Of a stretch of DNA of 64,000 nucleotides, positions 50,450 to 60,599 are shown in pieces. The DNA comes from Sphagnum magellanicum (lineage: Eukaryota > Streptophyta > Sphagnopsida > Sphagnales > Sphagnaceae). The first letter of the stretch is position 1; each line of letters begins with the position of its first letter. Location: assembly GCA_021904315.1 (NCBI GenBank), contig CM038925.1:8372501-8436500 (forward strand), in the 5' to 3' direction. A program made the position numbers and the translations under genes. The notes below the pieces were generated by a model, which saw nothing but the letters and a program-made list of their open reading frames with translations, searched no databases and had not been told where the DNA came from.

Positions 50450-53209
50450 TTATACTGTTGATGCAGCAGGCTCTTTGATTTCTGCATTTGTCTTTACCTC
50501 AATGCTACCATCATCTGCAAGTGCTGAATCTTCTTCAGCAGTCACAGAGATTGCATCATCCTTATCATCCTGCTCCAAGGAGACAACTGGAATCTCAGAT
50601 GCCAATTTTGTCTTATGGAGAACCTGAATGAGGCCTTCAAGTGCTGCAGTAGGATTTCGTTTGCTTTTTAGCAGGTGCTCGCTAACATCTGCCGGCGTGA
50701 TGGCCTTGTCCAATATTGCTTTCTCCACTTCAGGGAACAGATCATGCTTCTCTAGCCCCAAGTTATTATATGCCAGTACCTGGAAAGCTGTGAAAGTGCA
50801 CCATGACAGGTGAATGTGCATGTCCATCCGACCTGACCGCAACAGGGCTGGATCCAGTTTCTCAATGTGGTTGGTTGTGAATATAATGATGCGTTCTCGA
50901 CCGCAACATGACCATAGCCCATCTGTGAAATTCAGCAGCCCTGATAGTGTAACTTGGCTTATCTGTCTCAGTTCAAAGTTCAAACCACAACACAATGGTC
51001 CTCAAATCAGCTTAGCTCATCAATGTTCCTAAACTGGAACTGTGTCCAAGTCTTCTTCACACAGGTACACTTCTTTCTTCAGACAGGGAGGTCACTCTTT
51101 CTATATTATATCAAACACATGAGATAAAAGGATATATTTTGGTATGCTAAAAAATTTCTATTAAAATTAAATATAATCTCAAAATCAATTCTAAGCACTC
51201 TATTTATATTTGAATGAATTATAAAATTCTTTTTTTTCAATTACTTGCACCTTATATCTTTTTGCAAGTTATTTGAAAAAAATTGGAAGTGAGTTCCCTT
51301 AGAAAATACACTCTTACACACACCCTAAAGACTGAACAAGAACAGTGAGCAAAAAAAGGCATCATGAAATGAGAAATAGAAAAAGAATAAAGTTGGAGAA
51401 CGCAGAAAATAAACACAAAACCAACATAAGAAGACACACAGAAATGTTCTAATTTTTACCTCATCCTCTCTACTGAAATCAGCGTTTGGTTTTTTCTCTT
51501 TCGCCTCTTTTTTTTTGTGAGCTTTGGCTCGCTCTGAGAGATCAAGAGAGCAATCAATGTCTTCAATGACAATCACAGACTGGTCAGTGGTTTGGATAAG
51601 CAGTTTCCGCAGCTCTGAATTGGAGGCAACTTCTGTGAGCTCCACATCATAGATATCATACTGCAAGAAATTTGCAATGGCTGCAATCATGCTGGATTTC
51701 CCGGTTCCAGGTGGCCCATAGAGTAAGTAGCCTCTTTTCCATGCTTTTCCTGCTCTGCGATAAAACTCTTCTCCCTTGGTGAAGTCTAAGAGGTCCTCTT
51801 TGATCTCTGCTTTCAGCTCTGGATTCATGGCTAAAGTGTCAAATGTTGAAGGATGCTTAAACAGCACTGACTCCCACAATTTTCGCTGGTACCTGTGCCA
51901 ACCAATCATGCTCACATAAGAACTAATCAATAATTTTGCAACCAAGATTATGAGTTGGAGCATGAAGATTATATCATATATTTGGTTAATTTTTCAGAAT
52001 TTACAATTGACTATTTGAAAGTTGGAAAATTGAAGAGAAACCTTGATTTGGGGGACCACCCAATGATCTAACAATAAATATCAATAATGTTTTGACCCAT
52101 TAGATGATCCAAAAAATATTTATTAGCAATGTTTTGATTCAAATTCAGTAGAAAAAAATTGGCCTTAACCATCAACTTTGAAAAGGTCCAGAATTAACAG
52201 GTTAATCCTAAATTAATGAAATACTTGTTGTGCGAGTTGGAGCATGAGGATTACTGGTCAAAGTTTTACCTTATTAAATGATCCAACAAATAGATGTTAA
52301 CAATATTTTGCCTCCAAATCAGTAGAAAATTTGATTCCAGCCACACCAAGTTAAAAAATGTTCAGAATTAACAGTTCAGGCCAAAGATAAATAAATACTT
52401 ATTTTATGAGTCAAAGGATGAGGGTTGTGTCCCAGTATGAAGGAGAAAGAGGAGCAAAAAATTGGCTACATTTTTATCCTCTCTCTTCTTAAGAATTCAG
52501 TCAAATCTCAACCTTTTCTCAGAGCAAAGGAGAAAGAAATGGGTACATTTTTTTATCCTCGCTCTTCTGAAGAATTCAGTGAAACATCAATCTTTTGTCA
52601 GAGCAAACAACAGAAAAGAGAGAGTGAGACAGAGAGGCTGGCTCCAGTGCTCTGGTAGTACCCGTTGTTCTTGACGTTGGTGTAGAGGCGGCGGTCGCGT
52701 GTTTGATCCTTGACTTTCTTGGCAGTGGCGATAACGTGCTCCACATAAGGTTCCAGCACGCGGCTCTTGTGGCTCTTTCGGATCTGGAGCGTGTAAGTGC
52801 GTTTGTCGTCTTGCGGTACATCGCCGGGCCAGCTGAAGTTGGTGCCTTGTCGTGGTAAGACGCGGTGAGTCCACCAGACGTTGACGCCCATGAACTGCTT
52901 CATAATGGACTCGTTGTGCGCCAACGAAAAAGTGTTCTGGGTCGCGTTTTTCGGTCGACACAAGCTCACATGCTGTGCGGCTAGAGCCGTAGACGAGCTC
53001 AAATACTCCTCCACGCAATCATAGACATCATTTCCGCCTGCCCCGTAGAACTCAGGCACGTCAAGGAAAGCGTAAGGCGAGAAGAAGTTCAACAGGGATT
53101 TGACCCAAGTATCGAGAATCTGTGTATACTGGGGGGGAAGTATGTTGTGTATAAATGCAAACAAACCTGGAATTATTGCCAACAAAGTCCAAAACTCTAT
53201 TCCTCCCAT
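50450..53209 (-). CDS. BCS1/AATP1-type AAA-ATPase, three exons, 497 residues
   Basis: Exons on the minus strand are 53209-52662, 51892-51460 and 50962-50450. The introns have GT...AG ends, and the phases fit (2, then 0), giving 497 residues. Residues about 6-21 are hydrophobic, the N-terminal membrane anchor of the family. Residues about 25-120 match the AAA-associated domain. The AAA core has Walker A G-P-P-G-T-G-K-S (242-249), Walker B V-I-V-I-E-D-I-D-C-S (289-298), sensor 1 Asn358 in F-T-T-N-H, and Arg369 and Arg372 in L-L-R-S-G-R-M-D. The usual Pro of L-R-P-G-R-M-D is Ser370. A Lys-rich loop follows Walker B (304-317), and an acidic tail ends the protein (about 455-497). Plant relatives (ASD, AATP1/OM66) are membrane-anchored ATPases of mitochondria or ER, induced in stress, salicylate response or seed development; which of these applies is not visible. 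Length is typical. It appears intact. Confidence 0.94.
51950..52430 (-). repeat. Decayed tandem repeat filling most of intron 1 of the AAA-ATPase gene
   Basis: A unit with ATGATCCAA...CAATGTTTTGA, then TCAGTAGAAAA, CAGAATTAACAG and a TTGGAGCATGAGGATTA-like part recurs about 174 bp apart (ATGATCC at 52104 and 52278). A partial third copy lies at 51955-52090. Copies agree at roughly 70-80 percent by eye. Confidence 0.7.
52463..52609 (-). repeat. 79 bp tandem duplication in intron 1, near the exon 1 donor
   Basis: Two units (52463-52529 and 52540-52609) share TACATTTTT, ATCCTC, CTCTTCT, AAGAATTCAGT and CAGAGCAAA in the same order, with a period of 79 bp (AAGAATTCAG at 52491 and 52570). Confidence 0.85.
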
Positions 53210-53554
53210 TGAGAATCAGAGTAAATTCTCTACAACAACAGCAGCTCAAGGGAAAACGAAAAACAAAACAAAAAAACGCTTGTCTTCTGATGATGGTTCC
53301 GTAAAGCTCCCAAGAAGCTTCGGATTCTCTTCCCACCCGTCACCCAAAACCCAGTTCTTAGAGCTAAATTTCCCGAAATCAACTCAACTCTCAAAGCTCT
53401 CAACCTCAAACGATCAGCACCTAATTCTTGTCCAATTCTCAAAGAACTCTAGACAAGTTTACAGATTTTGATCTGCCTTTCCCTCCTCACTCAACCCTAA
53501 ACCCCTTCCCCGCAAATCCCCCCCCCACCACTCCCGCTAGAGCTCCATGCGAAA

Positions 53555-53561
53555 TTTTATA
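53555..53561 (-). promoter_or_regulatory. Candidate TATA box of the AAA-ATPase gene
   Basis: On the minus strand TATAAAA lies about 346 bp upstream of the ATG. A start about 30 bp downstream would give a 5' leader of roughly 310 nt, running through a G-rich stretch (the C-run at 53518-53526 on the plus strand). Only sequence context supports it. Confidence 0.4.
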
Positions 53562-53653
53562 CAAGAGATGTAAGTAAAAGTTGCAATTTTATAACCATCA
53601 GAATTCCAATGGATCTGCGACTATCTTGCAGTGGACGCCACCCTTTTCTTCAG

Positions 53654-53986
53654 CAGCTTCGTAGCTCATCGTCGGTAAGATCTCAATATTAATTCGAAGA
53701 TTTGACTTGATTTTTTTAATTTTTTGTTTTTGGAAGCACAACAGGAGACTCGACCTCAAAAGCCGTTGGCCTTTTCAAGCGCAATTGGCAGAGAGGGCTG
53801 GCAGGAAGTTTCACCTGCACACCACTGGGTGGGTTCGAAGTTTGAACCCAAGGTCTACCATTTTTGAGGTCGCAGGCAGGGTCCCAGAATTGGCTATACC
53901 AATGAGCCATCATCCTTAATGAAGCTTTATTTTATTGCCACAATTTTGTTCGCCAGCTTCGTAGTTTATTGTCAGTAACATCTCAA
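53654..53986. repeat. 300 bp-spaced direct repeat flanking a SINE
   Basis: A 33 bp segment starting AGCTTCGTAG lies at 53654-53686 and again at 53954-53986 (AGCTTCGTAGCTCATCGTCG versus AGCTTCGTAGTTTATTGTCA), exactly 300 bp apart. The SINE lies between the copies. Confidence 0.75.
53707..53915 (-). mobile_element. tRNA-derived SINE
   Basis: On the minus strand the 5' end reads GGATGATGGCTCATTGGTA (from 53915), matching a pol III A box. About 45 bp further on, GGTTCAAACTTCGAACC (53848-53832) is a B-box-like sequence. The far end is A-rich (AAAAACAAAAAATTAAAAAA on the minus strand, about 53734-53712). Length is about 209 bp including the tail. These are the parts of a plant tRNA-type SINE. The body is unfamiliar and no clean short target duplication was seen. 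Confidence 0.75.
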
Positions 53987-54161
53987 GCACAATTTCTTCG
54001 TCCTCGTCACGTGCGAAGATCTTTTTGCCGCACACAATTCGAGTCGACGCCGGGGCGGGGAGCGATAAAGATGCAAAGCGTGCTAAAGCATAGGGAGTGT
54101 CGAGCGTCCTCGAGACTGAAAGGAGTTTAGCGTATGTTCTTATCTACAGTCTGGTTTACAA

Positions 54162-54291
54162 ACTTACCCAATGTATTTACCATGTTAGCGTCGGCAACTT
54201 TTTCAAGACGGGGACCTCAATTTCATACTTACCCCATGGGTTTACCGGGTTAGCGTCCGCACCTTTTACGTAGGGAGCTTTACAGTTTACC
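54162..54291. repeat. 65 bp tandem duplication
   Basis: Two units starting ACTTACCC (54162 and 54227) share ATG...TTTACC, GTTAGCGTC and GCA.CTTTT in order. Confidence 0.8.
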
Positions 54292-54497
54292 GACAATCAG
54301 CCTTTCCAGCCATAAAAAGTAAAAATCCAGTCTTATATACCAATTAGTGTGAACCTGGTGCATAATGCACCCCTCGAGCTTCCCCTCGCCCGGTCCTTCT
54401 TCGCTCGTGCCCCCCCTGGCCCGCGCTGGCCCTCGCCCCGCTCGATCCTTCCCCGCATGGCCCCCCACCTGGCCCACCCTCTCAGTTGGGTAATAAC

Positions 54498-54549
54498 TGT
54501 CTGTCCGTCTGTCCGAACAATGCCTGGAAACTGCCCGGACGGACAGACA
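54498..54549. repeat. Perfect 12 bp-arm hairpin in a GC-rich island
   Basis: TGTCTGTCCGTC (54498-54509) and GACGGACAGACA (54538-54549) are exact inverted repeats around a 28 bp loop. The 140 bp before it are strongly C-rich. No following T-run on the plus strand. Confidence 0.85.
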
Positions 54550-54559
54550 AACACACACT

Positions 54560-57319
54560 ATAACTTTAATATATAAGATTGTTTCTAATTCCAACTCTTT
54601 TTCGCTATTAGACTGTTTGTTAGTTTCTTTATTGGTATACTTTTTTTTTTCCCTTAAGTAAAAGAAAACATTGAGGCTCCAATTGCAAACCTTGCACACA
54701 AAGACCACACCTTCCCTCTTTTCTTTCTATCTTTTCAATTAATTATTCAATTAAAGTACATTAATTAATTAATTCTTCCGCTCTACATTCATGTTGCACA
54801 TAATTTGTCAAATCCCTATACCATGATTAGGCACCCCTTCCACCCCCCCTTCTTTTTTTCCCCAATTTTGTGACTTATTTTGTGCGGAAATCAGCTTATG
54901 GATGATTTAGCCAGATTTGGCTATAATAGGTTATGAAAGTAAATACGGTTACACATCCTTCTATATTTTGGGCTACTACTGGAACTCAATACCTATAGAA
55001 TCAGGCAATTTTATATTTCATTATATTTTTCGAAATTTGGGGACTAAAAAACCAGGAAGCTTAAAACTTCACAATTTTGAAAAAAAACAATCACCATTTG
55101 GCAAAAATTAGCCCCAAAAAAACACTCATGTAAGCACTCAAACACAAAAATGATTTAATTTTAATATGAAAACATGGGTATTCAGCTAATGAATTAAGAT
55201 TGACTTGTTTAAACTTTGATATCAAGTTATATAGCAAAGGATGCAAAAACAAGCAATAATAATTATGGAGCCTTCCATTTAATTTATGATATCCTTTTAG
55301 GAGTGCAAAACATAACATGTGAATATGTAGATCCATTTTATTTTTGTTGGTAGTTCGTGCATATAAAAATTTGAACCCATTGTTGCAAGGGAAATTGTTG
55401 TTGTCTTTATAGTGAGCAATTCAAAAGATACCTCATCATATGATTTCATGGAAACTAATGAGGAGATGGTTTTATTAGTGATCAAAGAACAATTGAACCA
55501 TTATTGGATATTAAGAAAAGTGAGTGTTGATGAGTGAAAAGACATTTTACATTATGGAAAGTTTGTCAATTATTATTTTTTTATGTTGCTTTTGTGATTC
55601 AATAGATTTTTAGGGTTGTTGGGTTGCAAATTGACATAAAAAGAATATTCAACATTGTAAGTATATGCACAAACATGCAATGTTTTCAATTGGGCATAGA
55701 AACCTTGAGATGTTCTGTTAAAATTGGTCAAATGATATGTAGATGAGTACAACATTCATGAAATAGTTCATGGAAATGGAAGAAACCTTGATGAAGGAAA
55801 ATTAAAAGTTTATTATTAAGATTGGGCTTTTGGAGGTGGATGATAAAACTATGAAACTTTAGGTTTCTTGTTTTATTTATTTTTATTTTTAAATTTGATG
55901 AAAAGGAAACAACTTGAAGGCAATTGATTGATGGAATGTGATTACAAGGGAGGTCATCAATTTTTTTATGGTCGTTTTTGTTGGGTTTTACACTAACCTA
56001 AAAGTGAACATTTGGAAATGATCATACAATGGAAGAAATGTAGAGTTTGTTGCATTAGTGTTGAATGTTGTTGAAAAAGTTGAAAGATGAAAGAATGTAG
56101 AATGTGAATCAAGGGAATATGGTAGCTCAAAGTGCATATGTGGGAAGGCATGACAATAAGATTTTGCGATCTTTAGGGAATTAGCATGAATTGGCATGTG
56201 ACAAATTAATTTTGCCAAGATGACATTTTTTTTCCTTTCAAAGTTGTGTGTTGGGGTTTTAGGAGTCATGTGATCAATGATCAACTTGGTAGATGGAGAT
56301 GTTGTCTAGAACCATTATGGTCTTCAAGTTGATGCTATTCCTTCAAATGTTGGTTCTTGGTTCCATTCTAGCCTTCAAATATTGATTCATAAGCAGATTC
56401 ATGAAAATATTTTGAACGCTCAAATCAATTTACGAATTGTAGATTGCAATGTTTTTTCACGTTTTCCATTGCTTGTAGCATTATGTTTCCAAACAAATAT
56501 GTGATTTTTTGCAAAAGTTGTATCACAAAAAATTGTTAAGACCATTAGATAGACTTTTAGCAACACACTAAGCTAAGGTGATTTTGTCGATGTCCACTTA
56601 GTTCCAAATAAATAGAAAATGCAAAATTGATCAAGTTTATCCAAATTGGAACCTAATTGACAACTAATTGGAACATATCCCAACCTAACTACAAATTGAC
56701 ATACCTAAACACTTGTTTTAACAATGGTTTGACTTGACCATGATGTGGGAAGCACCTTAATTGAAAATCTCACATTTGTTCTTGTAAAATTTATTCCATA
56801 CTTGTTTAAATATTGTTATAATATGAAATTATGTTACCTATAAATGTGCGCTCTTTCACCAAATCCCTTTTCTGAACAAAATGCAATATCTTCTTGAACA
56901 AAATGTAAGAAGTCTCTCTATTATATCTTTTTGAATTTTATATTGTCCCCATTCATCCATTCACAACTTTATTTTTCATAAGCTTGATATGTTGTGTTCA
57001 ACAAAAACAATTATTAGGCCTTAACCCCTAGGGGGAAGCACTACAGCTTCCACACATTGATGGTGGATTTGCCACTAAATTTGAGGTTGTTGACGTTGAA
57101 CTAATTCACATCAGAGTTTTTTTTATGTTCGTACCAAGTTGCTTTCGGTTAGCATTTTTATTTTGTGAATCGTTGGGCATGGTGGGTAACGTGTTTCATA
57201 TTGAATGTATATTTCCATTCTATTTGTCTTTTATGAAGGGCTAACAGAAGTGGCCCATTGTGATAAAACATTGAACTTTGTGGTGTACCGACAACTCATC
57301 TATATGGCTTGCAAATAGG
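54560..57319. other. AT-rich spacer with a possible LTR-like promoter stretch
   Basis: No gene was recognised. 56736-57000 has an LTR or promoter look (CCTATAAATGTG near 56839, followed by a pyrimidine-rich leader), but no paired ends or internal region were found. Confidence 0.3.
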
Positions 57320-57570
57320 TACAATCACTAAGTGTATATAATATATACACTTACACACCAAAAGACAGGTACATGGTATTATGTAAGTGTATTTGACAAT
57401 CACTTACACTACCTATGTACAAGTGTAAATGTAAAAAATATATAAAAATAAAGGCCCTAAAGTGTAATAAGTTGGGATCTGTAAGTGTAAAATGATTTAC
57501 ATTTACATGATTTTACATGGTGGGTATATTTCTATTTACATTCACACACACAACATTGGTTCAAACTTAG
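57320..57570. repeat. Second cluster of TGTAAGTGTAAA-type words with a palindrome
   Basis: The words are the same as at 37070-37660. A perfect palindrome with 12 bp arms (TAAGTGTATATA, one centre base, TATATACACTTA) lies at 57329-57353 near the left edge. Confidence 0.6.
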
Positions 57571-58189
57571 AACTAAAAAATATTATAATTTTTTAATATA
57601 TAAAAAATAATGAAAAGGAAAAAAAAGAAATATTAGTGAAATGTAATTACAAATATATACAACTGACCAATCATACTACACAAAGTTGTAATATAATACT
57701 TCTCAAGTTAGATCATTTTTTCATGTTAGACCATCCTGATTTTTCTTTTCCATCCCAGCCCATCCTTTGGCTTGTGTTGGGATGGTAATGCATTTTTGTC
57801 TTCATTGCTTATTTATGTCATTACCATTTTAATTTGGATTAATACTATCATGGTGGGAGTATTGTGGAGTAGGAGAAGGGAAGTTACAATAAAATGTGAC
57901 AACATTATTTTTATTTTTATTTTTGAAAACACGGAAAACGCCAAAAATTGAACTTTGTTCAACTTCAATTTTTCTTTAAAGGGGATTTATCAAATTTGAT
58001 CACAACAATATCATCACAAGGTAGATGAAATAATAGTACGTACCTAATAGACCTATAGAATGTTGCCTGGTCAAAAAGCCAAAACCTTGTGATGTTCCCA
58101 CACACGTTTGTGGTTCATATGTGACACAATTGTGCAGCCGCATATTAAGGTCATTTGATCATATATTTGTGAAGTTGTCCCACAGTTTG
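57571..58189. other. AT-rich spacer, no gene seen
   Basis: Nothing was recognised apart from a possible decayed extension of the element tail that starts at 58190. Confidence 0.35.
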
Positions 58190-58625
58190 TGCCCTTGCTA
58201 ATATTTAGCCCACAAATAGTAAAGAGGAAAGGTGGCATAGAAATTTTTTGCAACCAATAAGGCGAGCCAAGCATGTACCCTAAGGGCCCAGTTTTTTTCT
58301 TTCGGGAAAGGTGGCGGCTATGTTGGATTTTTGTCATTCACAAATGTGTTCACATCAAATTCCCAATGAGTTTTTAAATGCCTACCAAGTTCCCAATGTG
58401 TTCCCAAACATGTTCCTGATAGCACCTCACTTTATCCCATATCCTTTGCCGTAAGTTCTACTTTTATAACCTATATAATCACCCCAAAAGGAAGAGACTA
58501 CAATACATCTATATTGGGACTGTTCAAAGCTTAGTTAATTTTTTTTGTGATGGGCCAATCAAAGATGCCCATCACAAAAGAAAAAAATATTTGAACTTTG
58601 GGGTCCCCACAACTAATTGATACGA
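58190..58625 (+). mobile_element. Second copy of the 3' tail of the fossil F family
   Basis: This segment aligns in order with 29120-29525. Shared words include GCATAGAAATT, TTGGATTTTTGT, AATGTGTTCAC, AAGTTCCCAAT, CTATATTGG and CCC.CAACTAA. It is noncoding and ends with a strong hairpin at 58543-58579. It is best read as the 3' untranslated region or LTR part of the same retrotransposon family, alone here without coding sequence. Confidence 0.65.
58543..58579. repeat. Perfect 13 bp-arm hairpin
   Basis: TTTTGTGATGGGC (58543-58555), an 11 bp loop and GCCCATCACAAAA (58567-58579). The homologous place near 29440-29475 has only a decayed form. Confidence 0.9.
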
Positions 58626-58675
58626 GTCAAACTGTAGGTATGTAGTTTCAAACCTGCACATACTAATATTCCAAT

Positions 58676-58752
58676 AGTACATGCCAATTCAAGGATAAAA
58701 TATCAAAATTTTCCATTTTTAAAAGTATTTTATCATTGAATTGGCATGTACT
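58676..58752. repeat. Long near-perfect hairpin, 27 bp arms
   Basis: The left arm (58676-58702) starts AGTACATGCCAATTC. The right arm (58726-58752) ends GAATTGGCATGTACT. One mismatch in 27 positions, loop 23 bp, and pairing continues weakly for about 8 more bp on the outside (to 58668 and 58760). It could be a MITE remnant or a small-RNA-type foldback. Nothing else around it supports either. Confidence 0.9.
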
Positions 58753-58760
58753 ATCGGTAT

Positions 58761-60599
58761 GAATGTTATTTTACAGCACTTTGGGGACTATGGTGGGCTG
58801 CCCTTTCTTGCACCCCACGTATTGGTGGGCTCTACCTTCTTGGAAGGGCGGTTTTTGGGCTGCCCTCCATTCGCTACCGATTTCCAAGTCTCCATAACCA
58901 CGCAATTTCACAAATCTGCCAAACAGTGATTTTATTTTTTATTCCAAAGCCTTTGTTTTTTTTCTCCTTGGACAAATGTTTTTGGAAAAATGTGTTTTTT
59001 AATGTGTACAATTGTCACACCTGGTTTTCAACGGTTCCAGGTACCATGGAGCTAAACTTGTTAGGGTAATTTGGGATGCTTTAACCCCTAAATGTCAGGC
59101 TGCACCAATTTGGTCCATTTTAAAGTGTTTTTTTTTTTTGGTTTCCTTGATGTTTAGGGGTTAATCTCTAAATGTTAGACAGACTCAACATGGGCTGCTT
59201 TTCAATTCACATTGTTCGGATGTTTAAGGCTTAATTGACCATGGAAGGCTAGAGTAACAACACATCCTAAAGTTGGTTAAGAAGCATCCATAAGAGGAAG
59301 GTAAGGTCATAGAGGCATTTGACAAAATATGGTGTCCCCACCATGTGATTTGTGCTAGGGATGAAAGAGGGGTTAGATGGTGTTACCAAATGCCCATTTG
59401 TGCTAGCTTTGTGTGGAAAATGTGGAGGTTTGAACATCCGCAAGGGTTTGTCAAGGGTTTGTCCTGCATGTTCTGTTGTGTATTGGTTCCTCCTTGCAAT
59501 GGTTTCTTTTGAAAAAATTGGTTTTGATATTTGATTCTGGAATGGGCATCCACCCAGGCTTCTACCCCCATTCCAAGCATTCTCAAAGCAACGACAGTGA
59601 TGGATATGTAGGAGTTACACAAGCAAGACCCTTGGTTTGGAGGAACGAAGCCAGACGGGGCAGAATTTGTAGCATTACTGGTGGAGCGAAAAGCGGGGTA
59701 CCCAGGCCCATGTGAGGGAACGGCAATAGGGGGAGCGGAAAGAAGCCAAAGGATGCCCTCCTCTTTTAGCGTTCAGGTTTCCATCATTAAAGCTTGTGGT
59801 TGCAGGTTTGGAATTGTGCAGGATCAGGATCTTCTTCTGTCAAGAAGGATAAAGTGGGGAGCAACTGAAGGAACTGCATATGCAATGGTTGTGCAACAAA
59901 AAAACATTGTTAGTCTAGCTTCAAATGGTTTGGGATACCGCTTGGAGATTCCAAGTTCTTGGTTTGAATTTGTCAGCTGTTGGTTTTTTTTTCTGGGTGG
60001 GGTAGGGGGAGAGCGAGTGGTTTCTGCCTCCTAGTTTTCAGGTGTTTTTTTTCTTTTTTTTAATGGGTGCTTCCCCCCCCCTCCCCCTCAGGGTCAATTT
60101 GCCGCATGTTTATGATGTTTTTATCCCATCCTTCCCCTCCCTTTGTGCTGACTTCAACCCTTATTTCCCCTTCTCCCCCCTTTTTGGTGCAGCTGTTTAT
60201 GCCACTTTGTTCCTTGGCGACAAGAGTGGGGCCCAGTGTGATGTTCCTTGTTCCATATGTGGCGCCCCCCATTTTTTTTTTGTGTCATGTTTCATCATCA
60301 ACGACATTGTCAAACTTTTAAAGCCTTTCTTTTGGTGGTTTTTCTTACCTTTAGACTTTCCTTTTCGCATCTCATCTTCCTCTTATGGCTTGGGCTTGGG
60401 TGTTACAAGTGGACCCCCTTAGGGCCTTTCATTTGGGTCTTCTTCAACCCCATTTGTATTTGCGAATTCATTTCATTTTGTGACAAGAAGCAATAACTTT
60501 TCATCTACCTTTGGATCGCTTTACGCAAAACATATTTAACACTACAGTTTGGCATTTATTTCTTTTTTTTCCTTCAATGGTGTTTTGTCCTCCCCACTC
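58761..60599. other. GC-richer block upstream of the RT fragment, unassigned
   Basis: Several overlapping open frames (for example 59681-60034 and 60042-60422) show no recognised domain. C-runs at 60068-60083 and 60775-60785 are conspicuous. The block may be the decayed 5' part of the non-LTR element at 60600-61690, judging only from position and strand. Confidence 0.35.

Noticed and set aside
56736-57000. LTR-like promoter region with TATAAATG
   Set aside because: No matching TG...CA ends, target duplication or second copy was found in the window, so it is not called as an element.
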